A stretch of DNA of 12,968 bases from DATELY01 sp035276085 (GCA_035276085.1 DATELY010000216.1:1-12968); one strand, 5' to 3'; positions 6,560 through 12,968 are shown, numbered from the stretch's first letter. A program made the numbers and translations. Notes: generated by a model from the letters alone, not told the origin.

Positions 6560-7522
6560 TCACGCTGAGCCGCGATCAAACAACAGCCCCCTGGCTACGC
6601 GACCCACGAGTCGTGCCGCCACACGCGCTGTTCTGCCGTCGATGTCAAACTGGGGATTGAGCTCCGCGACATCCGCGAGTCGCAGCCGTCCTGAGGCAAG
6701 CACTTCATCGATCAAACTCTCGACCACTGCGAGTTCCACGCCGGCAGCGGCTGGTGCGCTGACGCCGGGCGCAACATGCGCTGGCAGCACATCCAGACAA
6801 ATAGTCAGATACACAGCATCCACGCTCTCACAGAAGCGCCGAAGCTCGAGCAGCGTGTCAACCAACGGCTGGCGCAGCTGCTCGTCCGTCACGTAGCGCA
6901 CGTCGAGCGACTTCGCGCGTTCGAACAGCGCGCGCGTGTTGCTGTACTCGCTGATGCCGAGACAGAAATATTGAAACGGAATGGCGTTCTGCCGGCAGTG
7001 TTGTTCGATCTGGAAGAACGGCGTGCCGGAGGTTGCGGGTGGAGCAGGGCGCAGGTCGAAGTGGGCGTCGAGATTCACGATGCCGATCGAGCGTCCTTTG
7101 CCAGCGTGGGCAAGGTGATCTGCCAGGCCGCAGAAGGAGGCGTAAGCCATTTCGTGTCCGCCGCCGAGTCCGATCACGTGCGCGCCTGCGCCAAGTAAGG
7201 CTTGGACGCGAGCTGCAAACGCAGCTTGAGCGTCTTCGAGTGCGTCTTCGTCGCACATGACATCGCCGGCATCAATGATGTGTTCGACGGATCGCAGTGG
7301 CAGATTGGCGAGCATGGGTCGTATCGCTGCGGGGCCGAGCGCAGCGCCCGTGCGGCCGAGATTGCGGGCGACGCCGGCGTCGGATGCGAAGCCGATCAAT
7401 GCGAGATCGCCGGACTGGAGGTGCTCGTCGGAGCGGACGACTTCGTGCCAGCGCAGAGGGCCACGGGATTCGCCATCGAGGCGGCCTTGCCACACTGTTG
7501 GATCGAACGGTTTGTGTGGCAT
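6560..7522 (-). CDS. hutG: Formimidoylglutamase (ureohydrolase/arginase family)
   Basis: Hydrolyses N-formimidoyl-L-glutamate to glutamate and formamide, the last step of the five-carbon histidine degradation route, in the cytoplasm. The 320 residues carry the ureohydrolase metal motifs in order: GLGGGHE (His123), NLDAHFDLRP (Asp152, His154, Asp156), then TICLDVLPAHVAPGVSAPA (Asp244) and AELNPQFD (Glu287). DVLPxxxAPGVSAPA is characteristic of formimidoylglutamases rather than arginases or agmatinases. Most family members have Asp-x-Asp at the second metal-binding pair; here the first is Cys242 (codon TGT, 6797-6799). The gene lies 42 nt downstream of hutI on the same strand, so the two probably form one operon. 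The intervening DNA carries a repeat. The ribosome site is a modest AAGGA about 10 nt before the ATG. Confidence 0.93.
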   Translation of the reverse strand: MPHKPFDPTVWQGRLDGESRGPLRWHEVVRSDEHLQSGDLALIGFASDAGVARNLGRTGAALGPAAIRPMLANLPLRSVEHIIDAGDVMCDEDALEDAQAAFAARVQALLGAGAHVIGLGGGHEMAYASFCGLADHLAHAGKGRSIGIVNLDAHFDLRPAPPATSGTPFFQIEQHCRQNAIPFQYFCLGISEYSNTRALFERAKSLDVRYVTDEQLRQPLVDTLLELRRFCESVDAVYLTICLDVLPAHVAPGVSAPAAAGVELAVVESLIDEVLASGRLRLADVAELNPQFDIDGRTARVAARLVGRVARGLLFDRGSA

Positions 7523-7540
7523 GGGTTAGTAGTCCTTCGC

Positions 7541-7559
7541 CCCTTCGACAAGCTCAGGG
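7541..7559. repeat. Short dispersed-type repeat between hutI and hutG
   Basis: CCCTTCGACAAGCTCAGGG lies in the 42-nt gap between the two hut genes. This motif (CCTTCGACAAGCTCAGG and its complement) is a familiar dispersed intergenic repeat in many GC-rich bacterial genomes. Only this one copy is visible here, so its dispersal in this genome is untested. Confidence 0.6.
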
Positions 7560-7564
7560 CTCTC

Positions 7565-8842
7565 TCAGGGCCCATCCTGTCCTTCCCCCGCTGCGCAGGG
7601 GAAGGGACGCGTTGCTGATACGACGGTGGGGGTGTCGATGCGATGGCCATCGATCCAGATCGTGTTGGTCAATCCCAGGCCCATCCGCTCGATCACAGTC
7701 ACGGGATCCACCGCATCCCACATCACGAGATCCGCTCGCTTCTGTACGTCGAGCGTGCCTCGGTCATCGAGGCAACCGAGCGCTCGCGCTGCGTGGCGTG
7801 TGACGCCCAGCCATGTTTCGTTCGGAGTGAGATCGAACAGCACACACGCCATGTTCATGGCTACGGGGAGACTGTTCAGTGGCGAAGTTCCTGGATTGAA
7901 ATCCGTGGCGACTGCCATTGAAACGTTTGCGGCGCGCAACAGTTTCACGGGTGGACGCTTCTCTGCGCGAAGATAGTAGTAAGCGCCGGGAAGAAGCACC
8001 GCGACGGTACCCGCCTGCTCGAGGGCAGCGATGCCATCCGCGCTCGCATGTTCGAGATGATCGGCGGAAAGTGCGTGATGGCGTGCCGCGAGTGCCGCGC
8101 CTGCGGAGTCCGTGAGTTGATCCGCATGCAGGCGGACTGGCAACTTCAGCTTGCGCGCCGCGGCGAACAATCGCTCCACCTGTTCGTGAGTGAAGGCAAT
8201 GCGCTCGCAGAATGCGTCCACCGAATCGACCAGTCCCTCGCGCACGAGGTCTGGAAGCCACGTTTCAACGAGCTCATCGATATAGGAGTCGCTGCGTCCG
8301 CTGAACTCGGGCGGCACCGTGTGAGCACCCAGAAACGTCGCATGGATGTGAAGCGGCAGCTCACGGTCCAGTTGGCGCGCCACGGCCAACATCTTGCGCT
8401 CGTCCGCGAGCGTCAACCCGTAGCCGGACTTGATCTCGATCGTCGTGACGCCGCCAGCCATCGCGTGTTGCAAACGCGCACGGCCCGCGGTGGCAAGTGT
8501 CTCAGCCGGCGCCGCACGCGTCGCACGCACCGTCGACTGAATGCCGCCACCCTGTTCCGCAATGCGCGTGTACGACTCGCCGCGCAAACGCATTTCGAAT
8601 TCGTCCGTACGACAGCCGGCGAACAGCAAGTGCGTGTGACAGTCGATGAGACCGGGCGTGACGCACCGGCCTGCGGCATCGACGGTCGGGATGGATTCAT
8701 CGGCAGGGGCTTCGCGTGATCTTCCGATCCAGGCGATGCGACCGTCGCGAACCAGCAGGGCAGCATCATCGAGCAGGCCCAGGCGCTCATCGCGCATGGT
8801 GACCAGACGTGCGTGGCGGATGATGGACTGAGTGCGGTCCAC
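7565..8842 (-). CDS. hutI: Imidazolonepropionase
   Basis: Opens the ring of 4-imidazolone-5-propanoate to give N-formimidoyl-L-glutamate, the third step of histidine degradation. It is a 425-residue metal-dependent amidohydrolase. Motifs include GLIDCHTHLLFAG (His69, His71), the HutI-specific RGESYTRIAEQGGGIQSTV (87-105), EIKSGYGL (136-143), RLHADQL (His239), ADHLEH (His262) and VATDFNPGTSPLNSLP (Asp314). The start is GTG, with GGGAGG 6 nt upstream (8849-8854, minus strand). The native fold should end near WIDGHRI; the last roughly 20 residues (TPTVVSATRPFPCAAGEGQD...) have no counterpart I recognise and are partly encoded by a palindromic repeat. It is divergent from hutU and precedes hutG. 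Confidence 0.95.
   Translation of the reverse strand: MDRTQSIIRHARLVTMRDERLGLLDDAALLVRDGRIAWIGRSREAPADESIPTVDAAGRCVTPGLIDCHTHLLFAGCRTDEFEMRLRGESYTRIAEQGGGIQSTVRATRAAPAETLATAGRARLQHAMAGGVTTIEIKSGYGLTLADERKMLAVARQLDRELPLHIHATFLGAHTVPPEFSGRSDSYIDELVETWLPDLVREGLVDSVDAFCERIAFTHEQVERLFAAARKLKLPVRLHADQLTDSAGAALAARHHALSADHLEHASADGIAALEQAGTVAVLLPGAYYYLRAEKRPPVKLLRAANVSMAVATDFNPGTSPLNSLPVAMNMACVLFDLTPNETWLGVTRHAARALGCLDDRGTLDVQKRADLVMWDAVDPVTVIERMGLGLTNTIWIDGHRIDTPTVVSATRPFPCAAGEGQDGP
7581..7605. repeat. Palindromic repeat inside the 3' end of hutI
   Basis: CCTTCCCC (7581-7588) and GGGGAAGG (7598-7605) form a perfect 8-bp stem around a 9-nt loop. It resembles the CCTTCCCC/GGGGAAGG intergenic hairpins seen in several GC-rich proteobacterial genomes. 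Here it is translated as part of the HutI tail (PFPCAAGEG). It could also serve as an mRNA stabiliser or attenuator between hutI and hutG. Confidence 0.6.
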
Positions 8843-8935
8843 GGTGTGCCTCCCAGTACAAGTGCAGCATAGACCGTGAGCGGCGATCGTTGCACCATCT
8901 CCCGTGCCCGTTCGCGCACTTCGTAGGTGTATTCC
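8843..8935. promoter_or_regulatory. Divergent hutI/hutU control region
   Basis: This gap of about 93 bp separates the GTG of hutI (minus) from the ATG of hutU (plus), so the promoters of both transcripts must lie in it or reach into the coding ends. It holds the hutI ribosome site at its left edge and the hutU ribosome site at its right. On the minus strand TATGCT (8864-8869) is a possible hutI -10, without a convincing -35. No clear operator palindrome was found. Confidence 0.5.
8925..8929 (+). promoter_or_regulatory. Ribosome binding site deciding the hutU start
   Basis: AGGTG lies 6 nt before the ATG at 8936. The alternative GTG start at 8927 overlaps this site and would add only three residues, so the ATG is preferred. 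Confidence 0.65.
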
Positions 8936-10597
8936 ATGACACGCTCGACTTCACGTGTTGTACGCGCTGCTCGGGGTCCCGCTCTATCGGCGCGGAGCTG
9001 GCTGACCGAAGCGCCCTTGCGCATGTTGATGAACAACCTCGATCCGGAAGTCGCCGAGCGGCCTGCCGATCTCGTTGTCTACGGCGGCATCGGCAAGGCA
9101 GCGCGGAACTGGGACTGCTACGACGCGATCGTGCGCGAGCTCAAGACGCTGGGCGAGGAAGACACGCTGATCGTGCAGTCCGGTAAACCGGTGGCCCTGC
9201 TCAGAACGCATGTCGATGCGCCGCGGGTGCTGATCGCGAATTCGAATCTCGTGCCGCACTGGGCGACGTGGGAGCACTTCAATCAACTGGATCGCGCCGG
9301 GTTGATGATGTTCGGCCAGATGACCGCGGGCTCGTGGATCTACATCGGCAGTCAGGGCATCGTTCAGGGGACGTACGAAACGTTCGTCGAGATGGGACGC
9401 CAGCACTACGGCGGCAATCTCGCCGGGCGCTGGATTCTCACGGCGGGCCTGGGCGGCATGGGTGGCGCGCAGCCGTTGGCCGCGACGATGGCGGGCGCAT
9501 CGTGCCTGGTGATCGAGTGCCAGCAAGACCGCATGCAGCGACGGCTCGATACGCAGTATCTCGATCGCGCGACGTCCTCGCTCGACGAGGCGCTGACGCT
9601 GATCCGCGATTCGTGCGCACGCCAGCAACCGTTGTCAGTGGGTTTGCTTGGCAATGTGGCGGAGCTGTTGCCGAAGATCCTTGCAACCGATGCCCATCCC
9701 GATGTGCTCACCGATCAAACGTCGGCACACGATCCGGCGAACGGCTATCTGCCGATCGGTTGGTCCGTCGAGCGCTGGCTCGACGAACGTGTGAAAAATC
9801 CTGACGTCGTCGCAGAGGCGGCGCGTGCATCCATTGCACGGCATGTCGAAGCGATGCTCGCGTTCAAGCGCAAGGGCGTACCTGTCGTCGACTACGGCAA
9901 CAACATCCGCCAGGTCGCGAAGGATATGGGCGTGCAGGATGCGTTCTCGTTCCCTGGATTCGTGCCGGCGTACATCCGCCCGTTGTTCTGTCGTGGAGTG
10001 GGGCCATTCCGCTGGGTGGCGTTGTCCGGCGATCCCGACGACATCTACAAGACCGATGCCGCCGTGAAGCGCCTCCTGCCGGACGATGCTCATTTGCACC
10101 AGTGGCTCGACATGGCGCGCGAGCGCATTCGCTTCCAGGGATTACCCGCCCGCATCTGTTGGGTCGGGCTCGGCGATCGACATCGGATCGGTCTTGCCTT
10201 CAATGAAATGGTGGCGAGCGGCGAGCTGAGCGCGCCGCTCGTCATTGGCCGCGATCATCTCGACTCCGGCTCCGTCGCCAGTCCCAATCGCGAGACCGAG
10301 GCGATGCTGGATGGGTCCGATGCGGTATCCGATTGGCCGCTGCTCAACGCTTTGGTGAACACCGCGAGTGGCGCGACCTGGGTCTCGATCCATCACGGTG
10401 GCGGCGTGGGGATGGGTTACTCGCAGCATGCCGGTCTGGTGATCGTGTGCGACGGGACGCCTGCGGCGGCGAGGAGAATCGAACGCGTGCTCTGGAACGA
10501 TCCCGCGATGGGGGTCGTCCGCCATGCGGATGCCGGCTATGGGATCGCGACCGAGATGGCGAGAGAAAAAGGTGTGCGCATGCCGATGCTCGGCTGA
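8936..10597 (+). CDS. hutU: Urocanate hydratase (urocanase)
   Basis: Converts urocanate to 4-imidazolone-5-propanoate with a tightly bound NAD+ acting as electrophile. It is the second step of histidine degradation, in the cytoplasm. The 553 residues match the family's usual length. Conserved blocks run throughout: LRMLMNNLDPEVAERP (28-43), VVYGGIGKAARNW (47-59), GQMTAGSWIYIGSQGIVQGT (127-146), the NAD-binding TAGLGGMGGAQPLAATMAGA (169-188) and DQTSAHDPANGYLP (260-273). RICWVGLGDRHR (406-417) contains Cys408, the counterpart of the catalytic-region Cys410 of the Pseudomonas enzyme, and VSIHHGGGVGMGYSQHAG (483-500) follows. It is divergent from hutI and followed 123 bp later by a chemoreceptor gene. 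Histidine ammonia-lyase (hutH) is not beside it. Identity is essentially certain. Confidence 0.98.
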   Translation: MTRSTSRVVRAARGPALSARSWLTEAPLRMLMNNLDPEVAERPADLVVYGGIGKAARNWDCYDAIVRELKTLGEEDTLIVQSGKPVALLRTHVDAPRVLIANSNLVPHWATWEHFNQLDRAGLMMFGQMTAGSWIYIGSQGIVQGTYETFVEMGRQHYGGNLAGRWILTAGLGGMGGAQPLAATMAGASCLVIECQQDRMQRRLDTQYLDRATSSLDEALTLIRDSCARQQPLSVGLLGNVAELLPKILATDAHPDVLTDQTSAHDPANGYLPIGWSVERWLDERVKNPDVVAEAARASIARHVEAMLAFKRKGVPVVDYGNNIRQVAKDMGVQDAFSFPGFVPAYIRPLFCRGVGPFRWVALSGDPDDIYKTDAAVKRLLPDDAHLHQWLDMARERIRFQGLPARICWVGLGDRHRIGLAFNEMVASGELSAPLVIGRDHLDSGSVASPNRETEAMLDGSDAVSDWPLLNALVNTASGATWVSIHHGGGVGMGYSQHAGLVIVCDGTPAAARRIERVLWNDPAMGVVRHADAGYGIATEMAREKGVRMPMLG

Positions 10598-10625
10598 ACG
10601 GAATTCTCTAGGGCTTTCCCTGAGT

Positions 10626-10639
10626 GGGCCGCCGGGCCC
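10626..10639 (+). terminator. Weak G+C hairpin behind hutU
   Basis: GGGCC (10626-10630) and GGCCC (10635-10639) form a 5-bp stem with a 4-nt loop, 28 nt after the hutU stop. No T-run follows, so it is at best a weak terminator. Its position before the chemoreceptor promoter candidate fits. Confidence 0.25.
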
Positions 10640-10663
10640 GCGCCTGATTTGCACCGCAGCGAC

Positions 10664-10690
10664 TTGAGTGTTGCCCGCGGCGGCCGACAC
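10664..10690 (+). promoter_or_regulatory. Candidate sigma-28 (FliA) promoter of the chemoreceptor gene
   Basis: TTGAGTGT (10664-10671), exactly 11 nt, then GCCGACAC (10683-10690). Against the enteric FliA consensus TAAAGTTT-N11-GCCGATAA this is 5/8 and 6/8 matches with the exact spacing. It lies 30 nt before the ATG at 10721. Chemoreceptor genes are classic members of this flagellar late-gene class. The -35 half is weak. Confidence 0.45.
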
Positions 10691-10720
10691 AGCTTCAGTC
10701 CCATACGCAGGGTGCATGGC

Positions 10721-12442
10721 ATGAATTTCGGGTCGGTCAGTATTCGTACTCGCGTCCTCGCGACGATGTTGGTGTTGACGGCTTCGATGCTGGTCATCGG
10801 CGTCATGGGCCTGTATGGCATGAACGGCGCCGTGGACGACCTCGAAGACATGTACCAGCAGCGGCTCATCGCGACGAGCACGCTCGGCGAGATCAAGGCG
10901 CGCGAGCTGGACCGTCAAACGCTCGTCGCGCTGGGTGTGCTGGCGGAGGATCCCGCTGCCGCCGAGAAATTCAGGGAAGAGCGTCGCGCCAACGTGGCGG
11001 AGATCGAGCGGCTCCTCAAGGAGTACGGCGAGCTGCAACAGAGCGAACAAGGTCGCGAGCTGTACGAGAAGGCGCGACTCTCGCATGACGGTATGCGGGC
11101 CACGATCGATGAGGTCGACGCTGCCGTCGCTGCCAGCGATCGCGCGAGCGCCGTCAAGCTCATCGTGAACGATGTGGACCAGGCCTTCGGGTTGCTGGAT
11201 GAAATGTTCGCCGAGAACACGGCTTTCCAAGCGCAGCAGGCCAAGGACGCGCTGGCCACCGCCAAAGCCGATTTTCGCTTCAATCGGTCCGTGACGATCG
11301 CGGGCATCGTCGTAGCGCTGGTCATAGCCTGCGTGTTTGCCGTGCTGCTGATGCGTGCGATTCAGTCGGGCCTGAGCACGGCGGTGCATGTGGCAGAGAA
11401 GATCGCCGGCGGCGAGTTGGGTCATCGCATCGACACCAGCCGGCGCGATGAATTCGGCGCGTTGCTGGGTGCGCTCGAGCGCATGGATCACAAGCTGCAC
11501 GAGATCGTGGGCGGCGTGCGCAGTGCGTCGGATGCCGTCGGCGGTGCCGCGTCGCAGCTCTCACGCGGCAACGACGATCTCTCGCAGCGTACGCAGGAAC
11601 AGGCTGCGGCCCTGGAAGAAACCGCATCGAGCATGGAAGAGATGAGCTCGACGGTGAAACAGAACGCGGACAATGCGCGTCAAGCCAATCAGTTGGCGAG
11701 TGGCGCCCGCGGTCAGGCCGAACGCGGCGGACAAGTGGTGTCGCGCGCCGTGACCGCGATGGAGGACATCAACACCTCCAGCCGCAAGATTGCCGACATC
11801 ATCGGTGTGATCGATGAGATCGCGTTCCAGACCAACCTGCTGGCCTTGAACGCCGCGGTCGAAGCCGCTCGTGCCGGCGAGCAGGGCCGAGGCTTCGCGG
11901 TCGTCGCCAGCGAAGTGCGAAACCTCGCTCAGCGCAGCGCGTCCGCCGCGAAGGAGATCAAGGATCTCATCGGCGACTCCGTGGACAAGGTGCGCAGCGG
12001 TACCGAACTGGTGGACGAGTCCGGCAAGGTGCTCAACGAAATCATGGAGAGCGTCAAGAAGGTCAGCGACATCGTGGCCGAGATTGCCGCGGCGAGCGAG
12101 GAGCAGGCGCTGGGCATCGATCAGGTGACCAACGCGGTCACGCAGATGGACAACACGACGCAGCAGAACGCCGCGCTGGTCGAAGAAGCGACTTCTGCCG
12201 CGAAGTCGATGGAGCAGCAGGCACGCCAGCTCGTGTCGCAGATGTCGTTCTTCCGCAGCAGCAAGTCCGATGCACCGCGAGCCGGCGTGTCGCATCAACC
12301 TGCCGCATCGATCCGGCCGATCCGCTCCGCGCCGAAGTCTGCGGCACCGCGCCCCGTGCAGCGTGCCGCTCCGAGCAGGCCTGCGAGCCCGGCTCCGATG
12401 GCGAAGGCCAGCGGCGACGATCGCGTGTGGCAGGAGTTCTGA
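10721..12442 (+). CDS. Methyl-accepting chemotaxis protein with C-terminal CheR/CheB tether
   Basis: An inner-membrane chemoreceptor of 573 residues. TM1 is about 10-33. A periplasmic four-helix-bundle sensor (about 34-188) follows, then TM2 (about 191-213), HAMP (about 212-265) and a long cytoplasmic coiled coil. The CheA/CheW-contacting hairpin tip is IDEIAFQTNLLALNAAVEAA (364-383), continuing RAGEQGRGFAVVASEVRNLA. Methylation-type sites are visible at AALEETASS (Glu299/Glu300) and SSMEEMSST (Glu306/Glu307). After the signalling domain comes a Pro/Ala/Arg-rich linker (about 515-565) ending in VWQEF, which fits the xWxxF pentapeptide that docks CheR and CheB. The ATG at 10721 is preferred over an upstream in-frame ATG at 10649 because AGGGT lies 7 nt before it and TM1 then follows a normal short N-tail. 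The ligand is unknown; adjacency to hutU is the only hint. Confidence 0.95.
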   Translation: MNFGSVSIRTRVLATMLVLTASMLVIGVMGLYGMNGAVDDLEDMYQQRLIATSTLGEIKARELDRQTLVALGVLAEDPAAAEKFREERRANVAEIERLLKEYGELQQSEQGRELYEKARLSHDGMRATIDEVDAAVAASDRASAVKLIVNDVDQAFGLLDEMFAENTAFQAQQAKDALATAKADFRFNRSVTIAGIVVALVIACVFAVLLMRAIQSGLSTAVHVAEKIAGGELGHRIDTSRRDEFGALLGALERMDHKLHEIVGGVRSASDAVGGAASQLSRGNDDLSQRTQEQAAALEETASSMEEMSSTVKQNADNARQANQLASGARGQAERGGQVVSRAVTAMEDINTSSRKIADIIGVIDEIAFQTNLLALNAAVEAARAGEQGRGFAVVASEVRNLAQRSASAAKEIKDLIGDSVDKVRSGTELVDESGKVLNEIMESVKKVSDIVAEIAAASEEQALGIDQVTNAVTQMDNTTQQNAALVEEATSAAKSMEQQARQLVSQMSFFRSSKSDAPRAGVSHQPAASIRPIRSAPKSAAPRPVQRAAPSRPASPAPMAKASGDDRVWQEF

Positions 12443-12574
12443 GTTCAAACTCCCTCGCCTTCTTCGCTGCTCCGTTGCGGAAGTAGAGTCGCAAGCCATC
12501 TGTCCCAGATCGAACCGTGATACGACGTGATGCCGCTGGATCGGAATCGTCGGCCTGGTCGTACAGATGACTTG

Positions 12575-12594
12575 CAGCCGCACATCAGCGGCTG
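12575..12594 (-). terminator. Hairpin over the brnA stop codon
   Basis: CAGCCGC (12575-12581) and GCGGCTG (12588-12594) form a perfect 7-bp stem whose 6-nt loop contains the stop codon of the antitoxin gene. It may terminate or stabilise the toxin-antitoxin mRNA. It also lies at the convergent junction with the chemoreceptor gene, 132 bp after its stop. No T-run follows on either strand. Confidence 0.35.
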
Positions 12595-12851
12595 TGTACC
12601 TTCTCCTGCAACCACACCTTGATCAGGGACTGATATGGAACATCTCTCGCATTCGCCGCGACCTTGATCGCGTCCAGCAGGTGCTCCGGCAGCCTCAGAG
12701 AGATCGTCTTGGTGGACGGCTTGAGGTTGGGAAACGCCGCGGGCCGAGCCTTGCTCCAGTCGAGATATTCCGCAGAATCGTTTTTCTCCCAGAACCCCCT
12801 CTCGGCTGCCTCACTGGAGAATTTAGGAATGGTCTTTGGGCGCTTGCTCAT
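12585..12851 (-). CDS. brnA: BrnA/CopG-type antitoxin
   Basis: An 88-residue antitoxin of a type II toxin-antitoxin pair. The N-terminal part PKFSSEAAERGFWEKNDSAE and then YLDW is the family's toxin-binding region. The C-terminal part KTISLRLPEHLLDAIKVAAN followed by VPYQSLIKVWLQEKV is a ribbon-helix-helix DNA-binding domain (strand, then two helices) that should repress its own operon. The start is the ATG at 12851 with AAGGAG (12862-12867, minus strand) 10 nt upstream, inside the toxin gene. It overlaps the 3' end of the toxin gene by 29 bp in another frame, the usual toxin-first order of brnTA operons. The symbol is given by family and context; close relatives are annotated simply as CopG-family antitoxins. 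Confidence 0.85.
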   Translation of the reverse strand: MSKRPKTIPKFSSEAAERGFWEKNDSAEYLDWSKARPAAFPNLKPSTKTISLRLPEHLLDAIKVAANARDVPYQSLIKVWLQEKVHSR

Positions 12852-12968
12852 AAACTGCTCTCTCCTTCCTCGACATATCCCGAGCGGAAATCACGCGGAT
12901 CGCCGCACTGTCGCGCCGCAGCGTAAAAGACACGTGCAGGAATCGTCCGGCTGCGGTAACACCAAGGG
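12823..12968 (-). CDS. brnT: BrnT toxin, C-terminal part (5' end outside window)
   Basis: Reading the minus strand from the window edge gives an open frame, LGVTAAGRFLHVSFTLRRDS followed by AAIRVISARDMSRKERAVYE, which ends QAPKDHS at a TAA (12823-12825). The GRxLxVxxTxR...IRVISAR.MSRKERxxYE pattern is the C-terminal half of BrnT, a small RelE-fold ribonuclease toxin. The conserved Arg and the C-terminal YE of the family are present. The gene continues beyond the window, so its completeness cannot be judged. Its stop lies 29 bp inside the antitoxin gene, which indicates translational coupling. Confidence 0.85.
   Translation of the reverse strand, partial: LGVTAAGRFLHVSFTLRRDSAAIRVISARDMSRKERAVYEQAPKDHS

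Noticed and set aside
8857..8862. TACAAG (CTTGTA on the minus strand) as a HutC-like half-site
   Set aside because: Only a six-base half-site without a symmetric partner; too short to call an operator.
8413..9036. Minus-strand frame crossing the hutI/hutU gap, with a protein-like stretch EYTYEVRERAREMVQ
   Set aside because: It overlaps both hutI and hutU in wrong frames, and outside the short stretch it looks random. No family was recognised.
10142..11500. Long minus-strand open frame of about 450 codons opposite hutU and the chemoreceptor
   Set aside because: It lies entirely antisense to two certain genes, has low-complexity Arg/His/Gln-rich composition and no recognisable domain. It is a typical shadow in high-GC DNA.
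11561..12583. Minus-strand open frame of 340 codons opposite the chemoreceptor
   Set aside because: It mirrors the repetitive coiled-coil coding sequence and has no family features; a shadow frame.
12561..12599. GTACA/TGTAC outer arms around the brnA stop hairpin
   Set aside because: The arms are spaced asymmetrically (9 nt versus 0 nt from the stem), so they do not extend the hairpin.

Overview
The window is GC-rich, densely coded chromosomal DNA from a Gram-negative bacterium. Two probable outer-membrane lipoproteins, a complete-looking set of histidine-utilisation enzymes and a classical membrane chemoreceptor point to a proteobacterium. The GTAGGAAC/GCTCCTAC-type REP-like palindrome and the hut protein sequences make a gammaproteobacterium of the Xanthomonadales/Steroidobacteraceae kind plausible, but this placement is inference.

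Layout. 1-487: the 3' end of an OFA-type MFS transporter with a hairpin behind it, then a 19-bp tandem duplication. 488-2073 (minus strand): a CsbD-like stress protein, a REP-like palindrome and a membrane acyltransferase-3 protein. 2398-5267 (plus strand): a tightly packed run of four exported proteins, namely a lipoprotein, an M48 zinc metallopeptidase, a second lipoprotein and a small Cys/His-rich protein. This is the least understood part of the window. 5352-6434 (minus): an exported TPR protein convergent with that run. 6560-8842 (minus): hutG and hutI. 8936-10597 (plus): hutU, divergent from hutI across about 93 bp. 10721-12442 (plus): a methyl-accepting chemotaxis protein with a possible flagellar sigma-28 promoter and a C-terminal CheR/CheB tether. 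12585-12968 (minus): a BrnT/BrnA toxin-antitoxin pair whose toxin gene is cut by the window end.

How the genes work together. HutU, HutI and HutG carry out three consecutive steps: urocanate to imidazolonepropionate, to formimidoyl-glutamate, to glutamate plus formamide. HutH and HutC are not in the window. The chemoreceptor directly behind hutU could sense a related compound, but only position suggests that. The lipoprotein-M48-lipoprotein-Cys-rich run looks like one transcription unit serving the periplasm or outer membrane, by comparison with M48 quality-control proteases such as BepA and LoiP. Its substrate cannot be read from sequence.

No CRISPR array, rRNA, tRNA, transposase or phage gene was seen. 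The best candidates for something undescribed are the four-gene exported metalloprotease module and its Cys/His-rich last gene. Smaller points of interest are the Cys-for-Asp change at a predicted metal ligand of HutG and the repeat that forms the tail of HutI.
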